Of a DNA stretch of 27,072 nucleotides, positions 14,419 to 22,084 are shown one piece after another (within the stretch, counting starts at the first letter, position 1; every line of letters begins with the position of its first letter). This DNA is from Sva-07 sp041686315. GTDB lineage: Bacteria; Actinomycetota; Acidimicrobiia; Acidimicrobiales; Ilumatobacteraceae. The position numbers were made by a program, and so were the translations under genes. The notes under the pieces are model-generated. The model ran no database searches and was not told the DNA's origin. It worked only from the letters and a program-made list of their open reading frames with translations. The DNA lies in contig JAWLEC010000026.1 of the NCBI GenBank assembly GCA_041686315.1, forward strand, positions 1 through 27,072, in the 5' to 3' direction.

Positions 14419-15164
14419 CAGCTCCGTCGGCGCAGCAGCAGGAGCAGCAGGAGCAGCGCCACCACGGCGGGGACGGCGCGCTTGACGATGGAGCTGCCGC
14501 CCACTTCCATGAGGTCGATCGGCTCGGTGGCCGGGCCCTCGATGCGGCGGATCTGCGGCGGTGTGTCGGTGTCCGGTTCGGTGTCGCCGGCCGTCTCGGG
14601 CGTCTCGGGCGTCTCGGGCGTCTCGGGCGTCTCCGCGGCATCGGCGGCGCCCGCCCCGGCCGTCTCGTCCGGCACGGGTTCGGCCGGCGCTTCGGCCGGT
14701 GCCGCGTCCATGCCGTCGTCGATCATCTGGTTGAGGTTGTCGGCGAACTGCGCCATCAGCTTGGAGCTGACGTCGCCCATGATGCCGCGACCGAACTGGG
14801 CCACCTTGCCGGTGATGTGCAGTTCGGTGCTCACCACCACTCGCGTGCTCGTGGGCGAGAGGCTCTCGGCCTGTGCGGAGATGTCGGCCGATGCGTTGCC
14901 CCGCCCACCGGTGTCGCGGCCGGCCCCCTTGATCGAGGCGCGGTGGTTCTCGTCGTCCTTCTCCACGAAATGGGCCTCGCCCTTGAACTGGGTGCTGATC
15001 GCGCCGAGCTTCACCTTGACGACGCCGCGATAGGTCTCGCCCTCCACCTCCTGCAGTTCGGCGCCGGGCAGGCAGGGCGCGATCCGCTCGAGGTCGGTGA
15101 TCAGCGGCCAGGCCTCCTCGATGGGGCGATTGACGGTGAACTCGTTGATCAGCTGTTCTGCCAT
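14418..15164 (-). CDS. CoxG-like SRPBCC protein with C-terminal membrane anchor
   Basis: This is a carbon monoxide dehydrogenase subunit G family protein, 248 aa. Residues 1-150 form the SRPBCC/START-like domain (EFTVNRPIEEAWPLITDLERIAPCLPGAE, then GVVKVKLGAI and the GKVAQFGRGIM segment). A Pro/Glu/Thr/Ala-rich spacer follows, with four ETP repeats encoded by a 9-bp tandem repeat. A Leu-run membrane segment near the end (about 229-244) is capped by RRRS, with the domain likely on the cytosolic side. In CO-oxidising bacteria CoxG recruits the molybdenum enzyme to the membrane. The ATG at 15164 (MAEQLINEF) fits the family. The 5' end overlaps the MocA-like gene by 16 nt. Confidence 0.87.
   Translation of the reverse strand: MAEQLINEFTVNRPIEEAWPLITDLERIAPCLPGAELQEVEGETYRGVVKVKLGAISTQFKGEAHFVEKDDENHRASIKGAGRDTGGRGNASADISAQAESLSPTSTRVVVSTELHITGKVAQFGRGIMGDVSSKLMAQFADNLNQMIDDGMDAAPAEAPAEPVPDETAGAGAADAAETPETPETPETPETAGDTEPDTDTPPQIRRIEGPATEPIDLMEVGGSSIVKRAVPAVVALLLLLLLLRRRS
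14592..14633 (-). repeat. 9-bp tandem repeat inside the coxG-like gene
   Basis: The unit CGTCTCGGG occurs four times in tandem (14592-14627), followed by a partial fifth copy. It encodes ETP repeats in the spacer before the membrane anchor. Because the unit is a multiple of three, copy changes would alter tether length without breaking the frame. Confidence 0.75.
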
Positions 15165-15793
15165 CGGTGCAGATCCTCTTCCGTGTCGATGTCGACGGGT
15201 GAACCAGTGCACGGTACTTCACCGACGAGATCCGGACGAACGCGCATGAGGGCACGGGCGCCCTCGTCGCCCGTGGTGGGGAGGAGGTCCCACACCCGCT
15301 CGTCGAGCCCGACCGGGTTGCCGCGGCGGCCGTCGTAGGTGGCGACGCTGATCGGATGGTCGGCGCCGGCGACGGCTCGCCAGGCCTCGGCCGTCACGAA
15401 CGGCTGGTCGGCCAGACCGATCACGACGCGAGCCGCTCCGAGACGGCGCGCGGCGCGCAAGCCGGCGTGCACCGACGTGATCTGGCCCGACTCCCACTGC
15501 GGGTTGTGTTCCACCACCGGGCCCTCGGCGGGCTCGGCTGCAGGGAGCCCGGCGGCGAGATCGGCGACCGTGATCGCGCCGGTGACGACCACGACCGGGC
15601 CGATCGCTGCGTCGAGGAGATGGGCGAGAGAGCGCTCGAACACGGTCTGGGCGGGTTCGCGGGCTGTCGGTGGCAACATCGCGGCAAGTTTGTGCCCGGC
15701 GCCGCGCCAGCGGGTTCCGCCGCCGGCTGCCAAGAGGACGGCGACCGTGGCGGGTTGCGTCGTCCCAGCGTGTGGAGGTTTTCCGGATGGCAT
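15149..15793 (-). CDS. MocA/MobA-like molybdenum cofactor nucleotidyltransferase
   Basis: This predicted cytosolic NTP transferase has 214 aa. It probably attaches CMP or GMP to molybdopterin to make the dinucleotide cofactor of molybdenum hydroxylases. The nucleotide-binding loop is LAAGGGTRWRG (residues 21-31) with a Lys a few residues on (GHKLAA). A GLADQPFV motif lies near 125-132, typical of MocA. Conserved RRGNPVGL, GDEGARALM and SPVDIDTEEDL segments follow. The start ATG at 15793 precedes a dispensable 14-residue leader. It is the first gene after the break made by the plus-strand NlpC/P60 gene and overlaps the coxG-like gene by 16 nt, tying it to the hydroxylase maturation set. Confidence 0.85.
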   Translation of the reverse strand: MPSGKPPHAGTTQPATVAVLLAAGGGTRWRGAGHKLAAMLPPTAREPAQTVFERSLAHLLDAAIGPVVVVTGAITVADLAAGLPAAEPAEGPVVEHNPQWESGQITSVHAGLRAARRLGAARVVIGLADQPFVTAEAWRAVAGADHPISVATYDGRRGNPVGLDERVWDLLPTTGDEGARALMRVRPDLVGEVPCTGSPVDIDTEEDLHRWQNS

Positions 15794-15981
15794 GGCGTCA
15801 GTCTCGCGGGTCCGACCCGGCTGCGGAGGGGCCGGCAGGGTGACGGTGGGGTGTCGAAAAGATTGCGATCGCGCTTCAGTATTGCGGTTGTGTGACGATA
15901 TGTTGCTCGTTCGCCACGGCGGGACCGTGTTGAGAACCCGATGGGCTACCCGTGCCCACCCGATTCGAAACAGGACACTCC

Positions 15982-16680
15982 ATGATTTCTCTCCCCTCAT
16001 CTTCCGACACCGCTGCGTCACGCACCAGTGGGCCGCGCCGCACGCTGCGGGCCGCGGCCGTGGCCGCGCTCGTCGCGATCGGAGCCGTGGCCACCACCGG
16101 CGGCGGCGACGCCGCAGCGCTCGAGCGTCTCCCGGTGAACACCATGGCCACGTACGTGAAGAGCACGGCCGAGCTGGCACTCGACGGCCACGACGACTAT
16201 CTCGCCACCGACGATGCGGCGTCGTACCGCAAGTTCGTGTGGTACCGCGCCGAGGCGGCCGCCTTCGCCGCCACCGAACTCGGCGTGCCCGAGCAGGAGA
16301 TGATCGACGCCTGGGCAGCCACGTCCTACTCGCACCAGCGGGCGATTCTCGGTGCCATGACCCAGGTCGGCGTGCCGTACCGCTACAACACGAGCAAGCC
16401 CGGTGTCGGCTTCGACTGCTCGGGGCTCACCACGTATGCCTGGGGCCAGGCCGGTGTCGAACTGGTGCGCCAGAGCACCTCGCAGATCCGCAACGCCGAG
16501 CCGATCGACCGCAGCACCGCCAAGGCCGGCGACCTGGTGCAGTACCCCGGGCACATCATGATGTACCTCGGTGTCGGCAACACGATCATCCACTCGGTGC
16601 AGACCGGCCGGACCGTCGAACTCGACACGATCTCCGACCGCCGCGCCGACTCGGTGCGTTTCGGCGATCCGGTCGCCTGA
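15982..16680 (+). CDS. Secreted NlpC/P60 peptidoglycan hydrolase
   Basis: This is a predicted cell-wall endopeptidase, 232 aa. The start at 15982 has an AGGA about 8 nt upstream and opens a long signal peptide with basic residues 18-22 and a hydrophobic stretch to about 45, ending near DAAALERL. An alpha-helical region (50-110) precedes the NlpC/P60 domain. The catalytic Cys is Cys146 in FDCSGLT, His191 lies in GHIMMYLG, and His204 (IIHSV) fits the third position, so the triad seems intact. The GVPYRYNTSKPGVGFDCSG entry is typical. It lies opposite to the surrounding maturation genes and has 188 bp of upstream non-coding DNA. Confidence 0.87.
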   Translation: MISLPSSSDTAASRTSGPRRTLRAAAVAALVAIGAVATTGGGDAAALERLPVNTMATYVKSTAELALDGHDDYLATDDAASYRKFVWYRAEAAAFAATELGVPEQEMIDAWAATSYSHQRAILGAMTQVGVPYRYNTSKPGVGFDCSGLTTYAWGQAGVELVRQSTSQIRNAEPIDRSTAKAGDLVQYPGHIMMYLGVGNTIIHSVQTGRTVELDTISDRRADSVRFGDPVA

Positions 16681-16709
16681 GCCGCCCCACTTCGCGCCCC
16701 GTGGCGCTG

Positions 16710-16734
16710 CGTCACCCGGGACGCTTCGGTGACG
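16710..16734. terminator. Weak hairpin between converging genes
   Basis: CGTCACC (16710-16716) pairs with GGTGACG (16728-16734) around an 11-nt loop, in the 61-bp gap between the NlpC/P60 stop and the XdhC-like stop. It is plausible as a terminator for either strand, but the stem is short. Confidence 0.35.
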
Positions 16735-16741
16735 GGGCAGA

Positions 16742-17611
16742 TCAGCTGTGGATGGCGCCCTCGCCGTCGCGCAGCGAGGGCACCGCGCGGCCGGTGCGTC
16801 GGGCGATGATCTCGGCGCAGATCGACACCGCGGTCTCCTCCGGGGTCCTGGCCCCGATGTCGAGCCCGATCGGCGACATCAGCCGGTCGAGGTCGTCCGG
16901 ATCGGTGACGCCCGCCTCGGCCAAGCGCAGCATCCGTCGCTCGTGCGTGGACCGGCTCCCCATCACGCCGATGTAGCCCACCCGGGTGGCGAGGGCGCCG
17001 GTCACGGCCGGCACGTCGAACTTCGGGTCGTGGGTGAGGATGCAGACGGCGTCGCGTGGGCCGAGCTCGTCGCCGTGCTCGGCGAACACCGGTGTGGGCC
17101 AGGTGACCCTCACGTCGTCGGCCATCGGGAACCGGCGTCGCGTGGCGAAGATCTCGCGTGCATCGCACACCGTGACCCGGTAGCCGAGCACCTTGGCGAC
17201 ACGCGCCAGCGCTGCGGTGAAGTCGACCGCTCCGAAGATCCACATCTGCGGTGGTGGGGCGTGCGATTCCACGAACACCCGCACCGTCGGTTGGTCGAGC
17301 AGGTCCTCCGGCGTGGTCTGGCCCTCGGGTCCGTAGTGCCGCACGCCCGATCGGGCGGCTTCGAGTTCGGCGAGCGCATCGCGGGCGACCACCCGGTCGA
17401 GTTCGAGATGGCCGAGGCTGCCGAGCGGAGCGTGGTCGGGTCGCACGAGCAGCTTGGCTCCCACCCGAGGACCGTCGACGATGGTGGCGAGTGCCACGGG
17501 GTCGTCGTTGCGCAGCAGTTCGGCGTACAACTCGAACAGGGTGCGGCCCCCGGACGTGCCGTGGTTCGGGGTGTCGCCGTGAGCGGTGCCGTCGGCGGGA
17601 GCGCCGGTCAC
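16742..17611 (-). CDS. XdhC/CoxF-like protein with Rossmann domain
   Basis: This is a maturation factor for molybdenum hydroxylases, 289 aa. In studied XdhC proteins it carries or sulfurates the molybdenum cofactor. Residues about 20-95 look like a diverged XdhC/CoxI half-domain (LFELYAELLRNDDPVALATI). After a hinge, the Rossmann-type XdhC C-terminal domain begins at QMWIFGAVDFTAALARV (near 122-138). It continues with VTVCDAREIFATRRRF, CILTHDPKFDVPA, VGYIGVMGSRSTHERR, and the closing IGLDIGARTPEETAVSICAEII. The GTG start at 17611 overlaps the preceding stop by 4 nt (GTGA). The normally N-terminal Cys-containing domain is encoded by the separate gene just upstream. Confidence 0.87.
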   Translation of the reverse strand: MTGAPADGTAHGDTPNHGTSGGRTLFELYAELLRNDDPVALATIVDGPRVGAKLLVRPDHAPLGSLGHLELDRVVARDALAELEAARSGVRHYGPEGQTTPEDLLDQPTVRVFVESHAPPPQMWIFGAVDFTAALARVAKVLGYRVTVCDAREIFATRRRFPMADDVRVTWPTPVFAEHGDELGPRDAVCILTHDPKFDVPAVTGALATRVGYIGVMGSRSTHERRMLRLAEAGVTDPDDLDRLMSPIGLDIGARTPEETAVSICAEIIARRTGRAVPSLRDGEGAIHS

Positions 17612-17925
17612 CAGTCGAGTTCCTCGATGAAGAGGTGGATCGTGCCGCCACACGTGAGGCCCACGGCGAACGCCTCGTCGTCGGAGTAGCCGAAGGTGAT
17701 GACACCCGGCTCGCGTGTGCCGTCGAGAACGGCGAGCGCCTCGGCCACGACGGCCCCCTCCACGCACCCGCCGCTGACGCTGCCCGCCACCTCGCCCGAC
17801 TCGGTGACCGCCATGGCCGCGCCGGGGCCGCGCGGCCCGGACCCTTCCACGTCCACGACGCGCGCCACGGCGATGCGATCACCGGCGGCGCGCCAGCGTC
17901 CGATGTCGTCGAGCAGATCCTGCAT
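17608..17925 (-). CDS. XdhC/CoxI N-terminal-domain protein, 105 aa
   Basis: This is a stand-alone XdhC_CoxI domain. It begins DLLDDIGRWRAAGDRIAVARVV and has SVSGGCVEGAVV (near residues 47-58) with the conserved Cys thought to bind the molybdenum cofactor. It ends at GLTCGGTIHLFIEEL with a second Cys. The start at 17925 is fixed by GGAGG 4 nt upstream. An in-frame start 21 bases earlier lacks this. It overlaps the Rossmann-domain gene by 4 nt, so the two probably work as one XdhC. Many bacteria have both domains in one chain. Confidence 0.85.
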   Translation of the reverse strand: MQDLLDDIGRWRAAGDRIAVARVVDVEGSGPRGPGAAMAVTESGEVAGSVSGGCVEGAVVAEALAVLDGTREPGVITFGYSDDEAFAVGLTCGGTIHLFIEELDW

Positions 17926-17982
17926 GATTCCTCCATTCTGCCCCACGGCCGGCCGGGCAACACGCTGCCGCGTTCGGCGCCG

Positions 17983-19131
17983 TCAGGCCTCGGCGATGAC
18001 TCGGGTGAGTTCCTCCATCGCGGCGATCGAATGCCCTTCCACGAAATGGTCCACGTGCGGCAGCGCCGCCGCCATGCCGCGAGCGAGCGGTGCGTAGCCG
18101 GGTGTCACCTTCAGCGGGTTCACCCAGATCAACGTGTGCGTCACCCGGTGGAGACGCTGCATCTGCTCGCCGAGCTCGTCGGGATCGCCCCGGTCCCAGC
18201 CGTCGCTGAGGACGACGACGATCGAGTTGCGCGCCATCCCCCGGACACCCCATTCGTCGTTGAAGGTACGCAGCCCGGCACCCAGGCGCGTGCCCCCGCT
18301 CCAATCGGCGACGCGCCGGCCGGCTGCCTGGAGGGCCACGTCGGGATCGCGTGTGGTGAGCTCACGGGTGAGCCGGGTGAGTCGCGTGCCGAGGGCGAAG
18401 GCCTCCACCTTCTGCCGGCCCGCGACGGCGGCGTGGACGAATCGCAGCAGTGCCCGGGCGTAGGGCTCCATCGAGCCACTGACGTCGAGCAGCAGCACGA
18501 GACGCCGCAACCGCGGCGCCGGTGTGGAGAAGAGCCGTTCGGCCGGTTCACCGCCAGCGCGGATCGCGGCGCGTACGGTGCGGCGGATGTCGGGGCGGGC
18601 CGTGCGCCGCCGCGTCGGTGCCATCCGCATCGATGCCCGGGGCGACCCGACGAGGCGGAGGTGGGTCATCAGGGTCTGGGCCTGGGCGAGCTCGACCGGG
18701 CTGTACTCGGCGAAGTCCTTGTGGCGCAGGATCTCGGTGGAGGAGAAGCGCAGCTCGATGACGTCGTCGTCGGGATCCTCCTGCGGTGCATCGTCGGTGC
18801 CGCTGTCGTCGTCGCCGCTGTCGACGGCGATCGTGATCGTGGTGGGCTCCTCGGCGACGAGGTCGGTTCCGGTGCCCTGGCGGTCCTCGAAGAACACGGC
18901 GAAGGCGCGGTCGTACGGCTCGATGTCCTCCGGCCGGCGCACGAGGGTGGCCCGCCCCGCCCAGTAGGTGCGGTGGCGGTCGTCGATGCCGGTGGCGCAC
19001 AGCGCCTCGGCGAAGGTGTGCGTGCAGCTGGTGGGCACGGCGAGCCCCACACCGCGCAGCACCTGGGTGAATGCCACGGCGATCTCGGCCGGATCGGCGG
19101 CGGTCACGTGATCGGTCACCCGGGCCGTCAC
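17983..19131 (-). CDS. CoxE-like VWA-domain protein
   Basis: This VWA protein of the CoxE family has 382 aa and is the partner of the MoxR-type CoxD ATPase in inserting or activating metal at the hydroxylase active site. The N-terminal half (about 10-200) is an acidic, Asp-rich region including a DSGDDDSGTDD-like run and a basic stretch RRRTARPDIRRTVR. The VWA domain has a full metal-ion site: DVSGS with Asp216, Ser218 and Ser220, Thr in WSGGTRLGAG, and Asp in VVLSDGWDRGD. A WVNPLK segment follows, typical of CoxE. The GTG start at 19131 gives a 4-nt GTGA overlap with the MoxR gene stop; the longer open frame upstream is a shadow. Confidence 0.87.
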   Translation of the reverse strand: MTARVTDHVTAADPAEIAVAFTQVLRGVGLAVPTSCTHTFAEALCATGIDDRHRTYWAGRATLVRRPEDIEPYDRAFAVFFEDRQGTGTDLVAEEPTTITIAVDSGDDDSGTDDAPQEDPDDDVIELRFSSTEILRHKDFAEYSPVELAQAQTLMTHLRLVGSPRASMRMAPTRRRTARPDIRRTVRAAIRAGGEPAERLFSTPAPRLRRLVLLLDVSGSMEPYARALLRFVHAAVAGRQKVEAFALGTRLTRLTRELTTRDPDVALQAAGRRVADWSGGTRLGAGLRTFNDEWGVRGMARNSIVVVLSDGWDRGDPDELGEQMQRLHRVTHTLIWVNPLKVTPGYAPLARGMAAALPHVDHFVEGHSIAAMEELTRVIAEA

Positions 19132-20036
19132 CCGTGGACGAGCGCCTTCGCCATCGCCCGACCGACCACGTCGGCGAGGCCGTGCTGTTCGACTCGCACG
19201 CCGTCTTCGCGGTACTTGATCACCGCACCCAGGGTGTTGGCCACCATGTGCTCGTCGAGGCTGGTGGCGCCGAGCCGGCCGAGCGCGGTGGCCCAGTCGA
19301 TGGTCTCCGCGACCCCGGGAGGCTTGTACAGGTCGAGGTCGCGCAGGGCCTCGACGGCGCCGGCGACCTGCCGGGCGAGCTGGTCCTGGATCTCGGGTAC
19401 CCGCAGCTTCACGATCTCGACCTCGCGGTCGAACCCGGGATGCTCCACCCAGTGGTAGAGGCAGCGGCGTTTGAGCGCGTCGTGGACGTCGCGGGTGCGG
19501 TTCGAGGTGAGCACCACCAGCGGCGGCCGTTCGGCGACGAAGGTACCGACCTCGGGGATCGTGATCTGGAAGTCGGACAGCACCTCGAGCAGATAGGCCT
19601 CGAACTCGTCGTCGGCGCGGTCGATCTCGTCGATCAGCAGCAGGGGAGGCGGGCCGTCGGTGGGTTCGATGGCGCGCAGCAGTGCCCGCTTGATCAGGAA
19701 CCGTTCCCCGTACAGCTCGTGCTCGAGGTCGTCGGCCGTCTTCGACGACGACTCGCCGGTGGCCTCGGCGGCGCGCAGGTGCAGCAGCTGGCGGGCGTAG
19801 TCCCAGTCGTAGACGGCCTGCGACACGTCGATGCCCTCGTAGCACTGCAGGCGGATCAGTTCGCCTCCGGTCGCCCCGGCGAGGCTCTTGGCCAACTCGG
19901 TCTTGCCGACGCCCGCCTCACCCTCCAGCAGCAGCGGTCGCTGCAGGGTCATGGCGAGGAACACGGCGGTGGCGATCCCCTCGTCGGGGAGGTAGCCCTG
20001 GCCGGCCAGCGCAGTGGCGACGTCGTCCGGAGTCAT
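19128..20036 (-). CDS. MoxR-family AAA+ ATPase, CoxD-like
   Basis: This is an AAA+ chaperone-type ATPase, 302 aa. Walker A is GEAGVGKT (residues 39-46). Walker B is LLLIDEIDRADDEFEAYLLEVL, sensor 1 is VVLTSNRTRDV, and the arginine-finger region is ALKRRCLYHWVEHPGFDRE, all as in CoxD. In CO dehydrogenase systems CoxD with CoxE helps assemble the Cu-S-Mo centre; in xanthine dehydrogenase systems relatives have similar roles. The ATG at 20036 starts right at the family N-terminus. It is the first gene of the minus-strand maturation operon, with a 12-bp tandem repeat array 64 bp upstream. Confidence 0.9.
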   Translation of the reverse strand: MTPDDVATALAGQGYLPDEGIATAVFLAMTLQRPLLLEGEAGVGKTELAKSLAGATGGELIRLQCYEGIDVSQAVYDWDYARQLLHLRAAEATGESSSKTADDLEHELYGERFLIKRALLRAIEPTDGPPPLLLIDEIDRADDEFEAYLLEVLSDFQITIPEVGTFVAERPPLVVLTSNRTRDVHDALKRRCLYHWVEHPGFDREVEIVKLRVPEIQDQLARQVAGAVEALRDLDLYKPPGVAETIDWATALGRLGATSLDEHMVANTLGAVIKYREDGVRVEQHGLADVVGRAMAKALVHG

Positions 20037-20099
20037 GCTGATCGACGTTACCGGAGCAGCCGAAGTGGTCAGCGCGCGAGACGGGCGACGGCGCTCGGG

Positions 20100-20171
20100 A
20101 TGCGATCCGGCATGCGATCCGGCATGCGATCCGGCATGCGATCCGGCATGTGATCCGGCATGTGATCCGGC
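20100..20171. repeat. Six tandem 12-bp repeats in a divergent promoter region
   Basis: ATGCGATCCGGC is repeated four times without change (20100-20147) and twice with C to T at the fourth base (ATGTGATCCGGC, 20148-20171). The array lies between the divergent MoxR-like and debranching-enzyme genes. Each junction forms GCATGC, a 6-bp palindrome. The two variant units create GTG codons at 20150 and 20162 in frame with the debranching enzyme, so they could be start sites or the first codons of that gene. Confidence 0.85.
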
Positions 20172-20182
20172 ATGATGGTGCG

Positions 20183-22063
20183 GTGCGGGCGACGTGGGTC
20201 GGGGCGGGTGGTGGTCGGTCGGGTGACCGGCGACGTGACGCTGTCGGCCACGTGGTCGTGGTGCACGCGCCGGCGGCGCGTCGTGTCCAGGCCGTGGTGG
20301 ACGGCGTCGGCCTCGGCATCGACCAGGTGGTGGATCTGGCCTGCCGTGGCGGCGAGTGGGTGGGCGAGGTGCCCGCCGGATCCCGCTACGTGCTGTTGCT
20401 CGACGGCGAGACCCCCGTGCTCGACCCCTACGCCACCGAGGTGTGGTTCCCGCCCGGACATGCACGGGACGTGCATCGGGTCGACGGCGGAGGTCGTGGC
20501 CGCGGCTCGGGAGGCCCCGGCGACCGCCTCGCCGTGTTTCCCCGGGCGGTCGCCACTGCGTGGCCGGCACCGCGCCCGCAGCACCGGACGCAGCGCCCGC
20601 TGGTGGTGTACGAAGCCCACGTGCGTGGCCTCACCCGGCGCCGCGATCGCGACGACGCGGGCACCTTCCGGGCGGCGATCGACGAGTTGCCCCGGTTGGC
20701 CGAGCTCGGTGTGTCGGTGCTCGAGCTGTTGCCGGTGCACCAGTTCGATCCCGACGAGGGCAACTACTGGGGGTACATGCCGTTGGTGTTCGGGGCGGTC
20801 CACCGTCAGTACGCCCACGGTGCGTGCGCCGCCGAGGAACTCGCCGACCTGGTGGCCGCAGCGCACGCTCACGACATCGAGGTGTGGCTCGACGTGGTGT
20901 TGAACCACACCACCGAAGAAGGCGTCGACGGCCCGGCGTACCATCTGCGTGCCCTCGACGAGCGCGAGTACTACGTGCTGCGACCCGACGGCAGCTACGT
21001 CGACGACGCGGGGACCGGGAACATCGTCGAGATCCGGTCTCCCCTCGTGCGCGGGCTCGTGATGGAGGCGCTCGACCGGTTCGCCGACCTGGGTGTCGAC
21101 GGTTTCCGTTTCGATCTGGCCGCAGTGCTCGCCCGCGACCCGGACGTCGTCCGATCGATCGGTGACTGGGCCGAGCGGCGCGGTGTGCGCCTCGTCGCCG
21201 AGCCGTGGGACCTGGCCAGGTACCTGCTGGGTCCCGACTTCCCGGATCAGCGCTGGATGCAGTGGAACGGTGAGTACAGAGACGACCTGCGCGGCTTCCT
21301 GCGCGGTGAGCCGGGCCTCGTCGAGCCGGTGATGCGACGCATCGCCGGCAGCCCCGACCTGTTCGGCCGTTCGGTGCAGTCGGTCGACTTCGTCGCGTCC
21401 CACGACGGGTTCACCCTGTACGACATGGTGGCCTACGACCACCGTCGCAACGAGGCGAACGGCTGGGACAACGCCGACGGCCACCACGACAACCGCTCGT
21501 GGAACTCGGGTTGGGAGGGTGACGACGGCGTTCCGGCGCGCGTGATGGAGCTGCGCCGACGCCGGATGCGCAACGCCATGTGTCTGCTGCTGCTGAGCGG
21601 GGGCGTGCCGATGTTCGTGGCAGGCGACGAGTTCGCGCGCACGCAGGGCGGCAACAACAACCCCTACAACCAGGACAACGAGACGTCGTGGATCGACTGG
21701 ACCCGCCGCGAGGGATTCGCCGACCTGGAGCGGTTCGTACGCCGGATGATCGCGCTCCGTGCCGCCCATCCGATGCTGTCGATGCACGACCGGTGGGGTG
21801 ACCGGGTGGGGTGGTTCGGCCCCGACGGTGCGGTGGACACCTCTGCGTCGTCACGGGTGTTGGCGTGGCGGCTCGACGGCGTGTACGTGATGGCCAACAT
21901 GTGGTGGGAGCCGCTCGAGTTCGTGGTGCAGTCGGGCGAGGGATGGATCCACGCCGTCGACACGTTCGATCCCACGGGCGAGGGAACCGGCGAGGTGGTC
22001 ACCGGCCCCGTCGTCGTCGGTCCGCGCTCGGTGGTGGTGCTCACCCAGCCGACCGACGTCTGA
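20183..22063 (+). CDS. GlgX-like glycogen debranching enzyme (GH13)
   Basis: This cytosolic alpha-1,6-glucosidase or isoamylase-type enzyme removes branches from glycogen. From the GTG at 20183 it has 626 aa, a little short for GlgX. A compact N-terminal beta domain (to about 110) ends in LLLDGETPVLDPYA. The GH13 barrel follows, with VYEAHVRGLTRR, VLELLPVHQF and the VVLNHTTEE region. The nucleophile is Asp311 in FRFDLA, the acid/base is Glu340 in LVAEPWD, and the third carboxylate is Asp408 in ASHDGFTL. FARTQGGNNNPYNQDNE is typical of the family. In-frame GTGs at 20150 and 20162 lie inside the tandem repeat, so the start is uncertain; no good ribosome site is seen for any. It converges on the oxidoreductase gene with a 21-bp gap. 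Confidence 0.9.
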   Translation: MRATWVGAGGGRSGDRRRDAVGHVVVVHAPAARRVQAVVDGVGLGIDQVVDLACRGGEWVGEVPAGSRYVLLLDGETPVLDPYATEVWFPPGHARDVHRVDGGGRGRGSGGPGDRLAVFPRAVATAWPAPRPQHRTQRPLVVYEAHVRGLTRRRDRDDAGTFRAAIDELPRLAELGVSVLELLPVHQFDPDEGNYWGYMPLVFGAVHRQYAHGACAAEELADLVAAAHAHDIEVWLDVVLNHTTEEGVDGPAYHLRALDEREYYVLRPDGSYVDDAGTGNIVEIRSPLVRGLVMEALDRFADLGVDGFRFDLAAVLARDPDVVRSIGDWAERRGVRLVAEPWDLARYLLGPDFPDQRWMQWNGEYRDDLRGFLRGEPGLVEPVMRRIAGSPDLFGRSVQSVDFVASHDGFTLYDMVAYDHRRNEANGWDNADGHHDNRSWNSGWEGDDGVPARVMELRRRRMRNAMCLLLLSGGVPMFVAGDEFARTQGGNNNPYNQDNETSWIDWTRREGFADLERFVRRMIALRAAHPMLSMHDRWGDRVGWFGPDGAVDTSASSRVLAWRLDGVYVMANMWWEPLEFVVQSGEGWIHAVDTFDPTGEGTGEVVTGPVVVGPRSVVVLTQPTDV

Positions 22064-22084
22064 CGTCCTGGGCGACCTGGTGGG

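Noticed and set aside
15860..15981. c-di-AMP (ydaO-type) riboswitch upstream of the NlpC/P60 gene
   Set aside because: Such riboswitches often precede cell-wall hydrolase genes in actinobacteria, and a GAACCCG segment is present, but I could not align the conserved core or fold the expected pseudoknot.
13737..17000. Long plus-strand open frames opposite the coxG/mocA/xdhC-like genes (about 13737-15338 and 15339-16976)
   Set aside because: They are Arg/Gly/Pro-rich composition shadows of high-GC genes, with no domain sense, and the minus-strand frames encode recognisable families. The second also overlaps the real NlpC/P60 gene in a different frame.
17251..19458. A 735-codon plus-strand open frame opposite the XdhC and VWA genes
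   Set aside because: The opposite strand encodes CoxE- and XdhC-type motifs with operon overlaps; the plus-strand product is low-complexity.
20100..20171. CRISPR-like array
   Set aside because: The units are 12 bp in direct tandem with no spacers, so this is a simple tandem repeat.
19128..20570. Extended MoxR-like protein reading through the tandem repeat
   Set aside because: The additional N-terminal sequence is repeat-derived (MPDR units) and antisense to the debranching enzyme; the family starts at the ATG at 20036.
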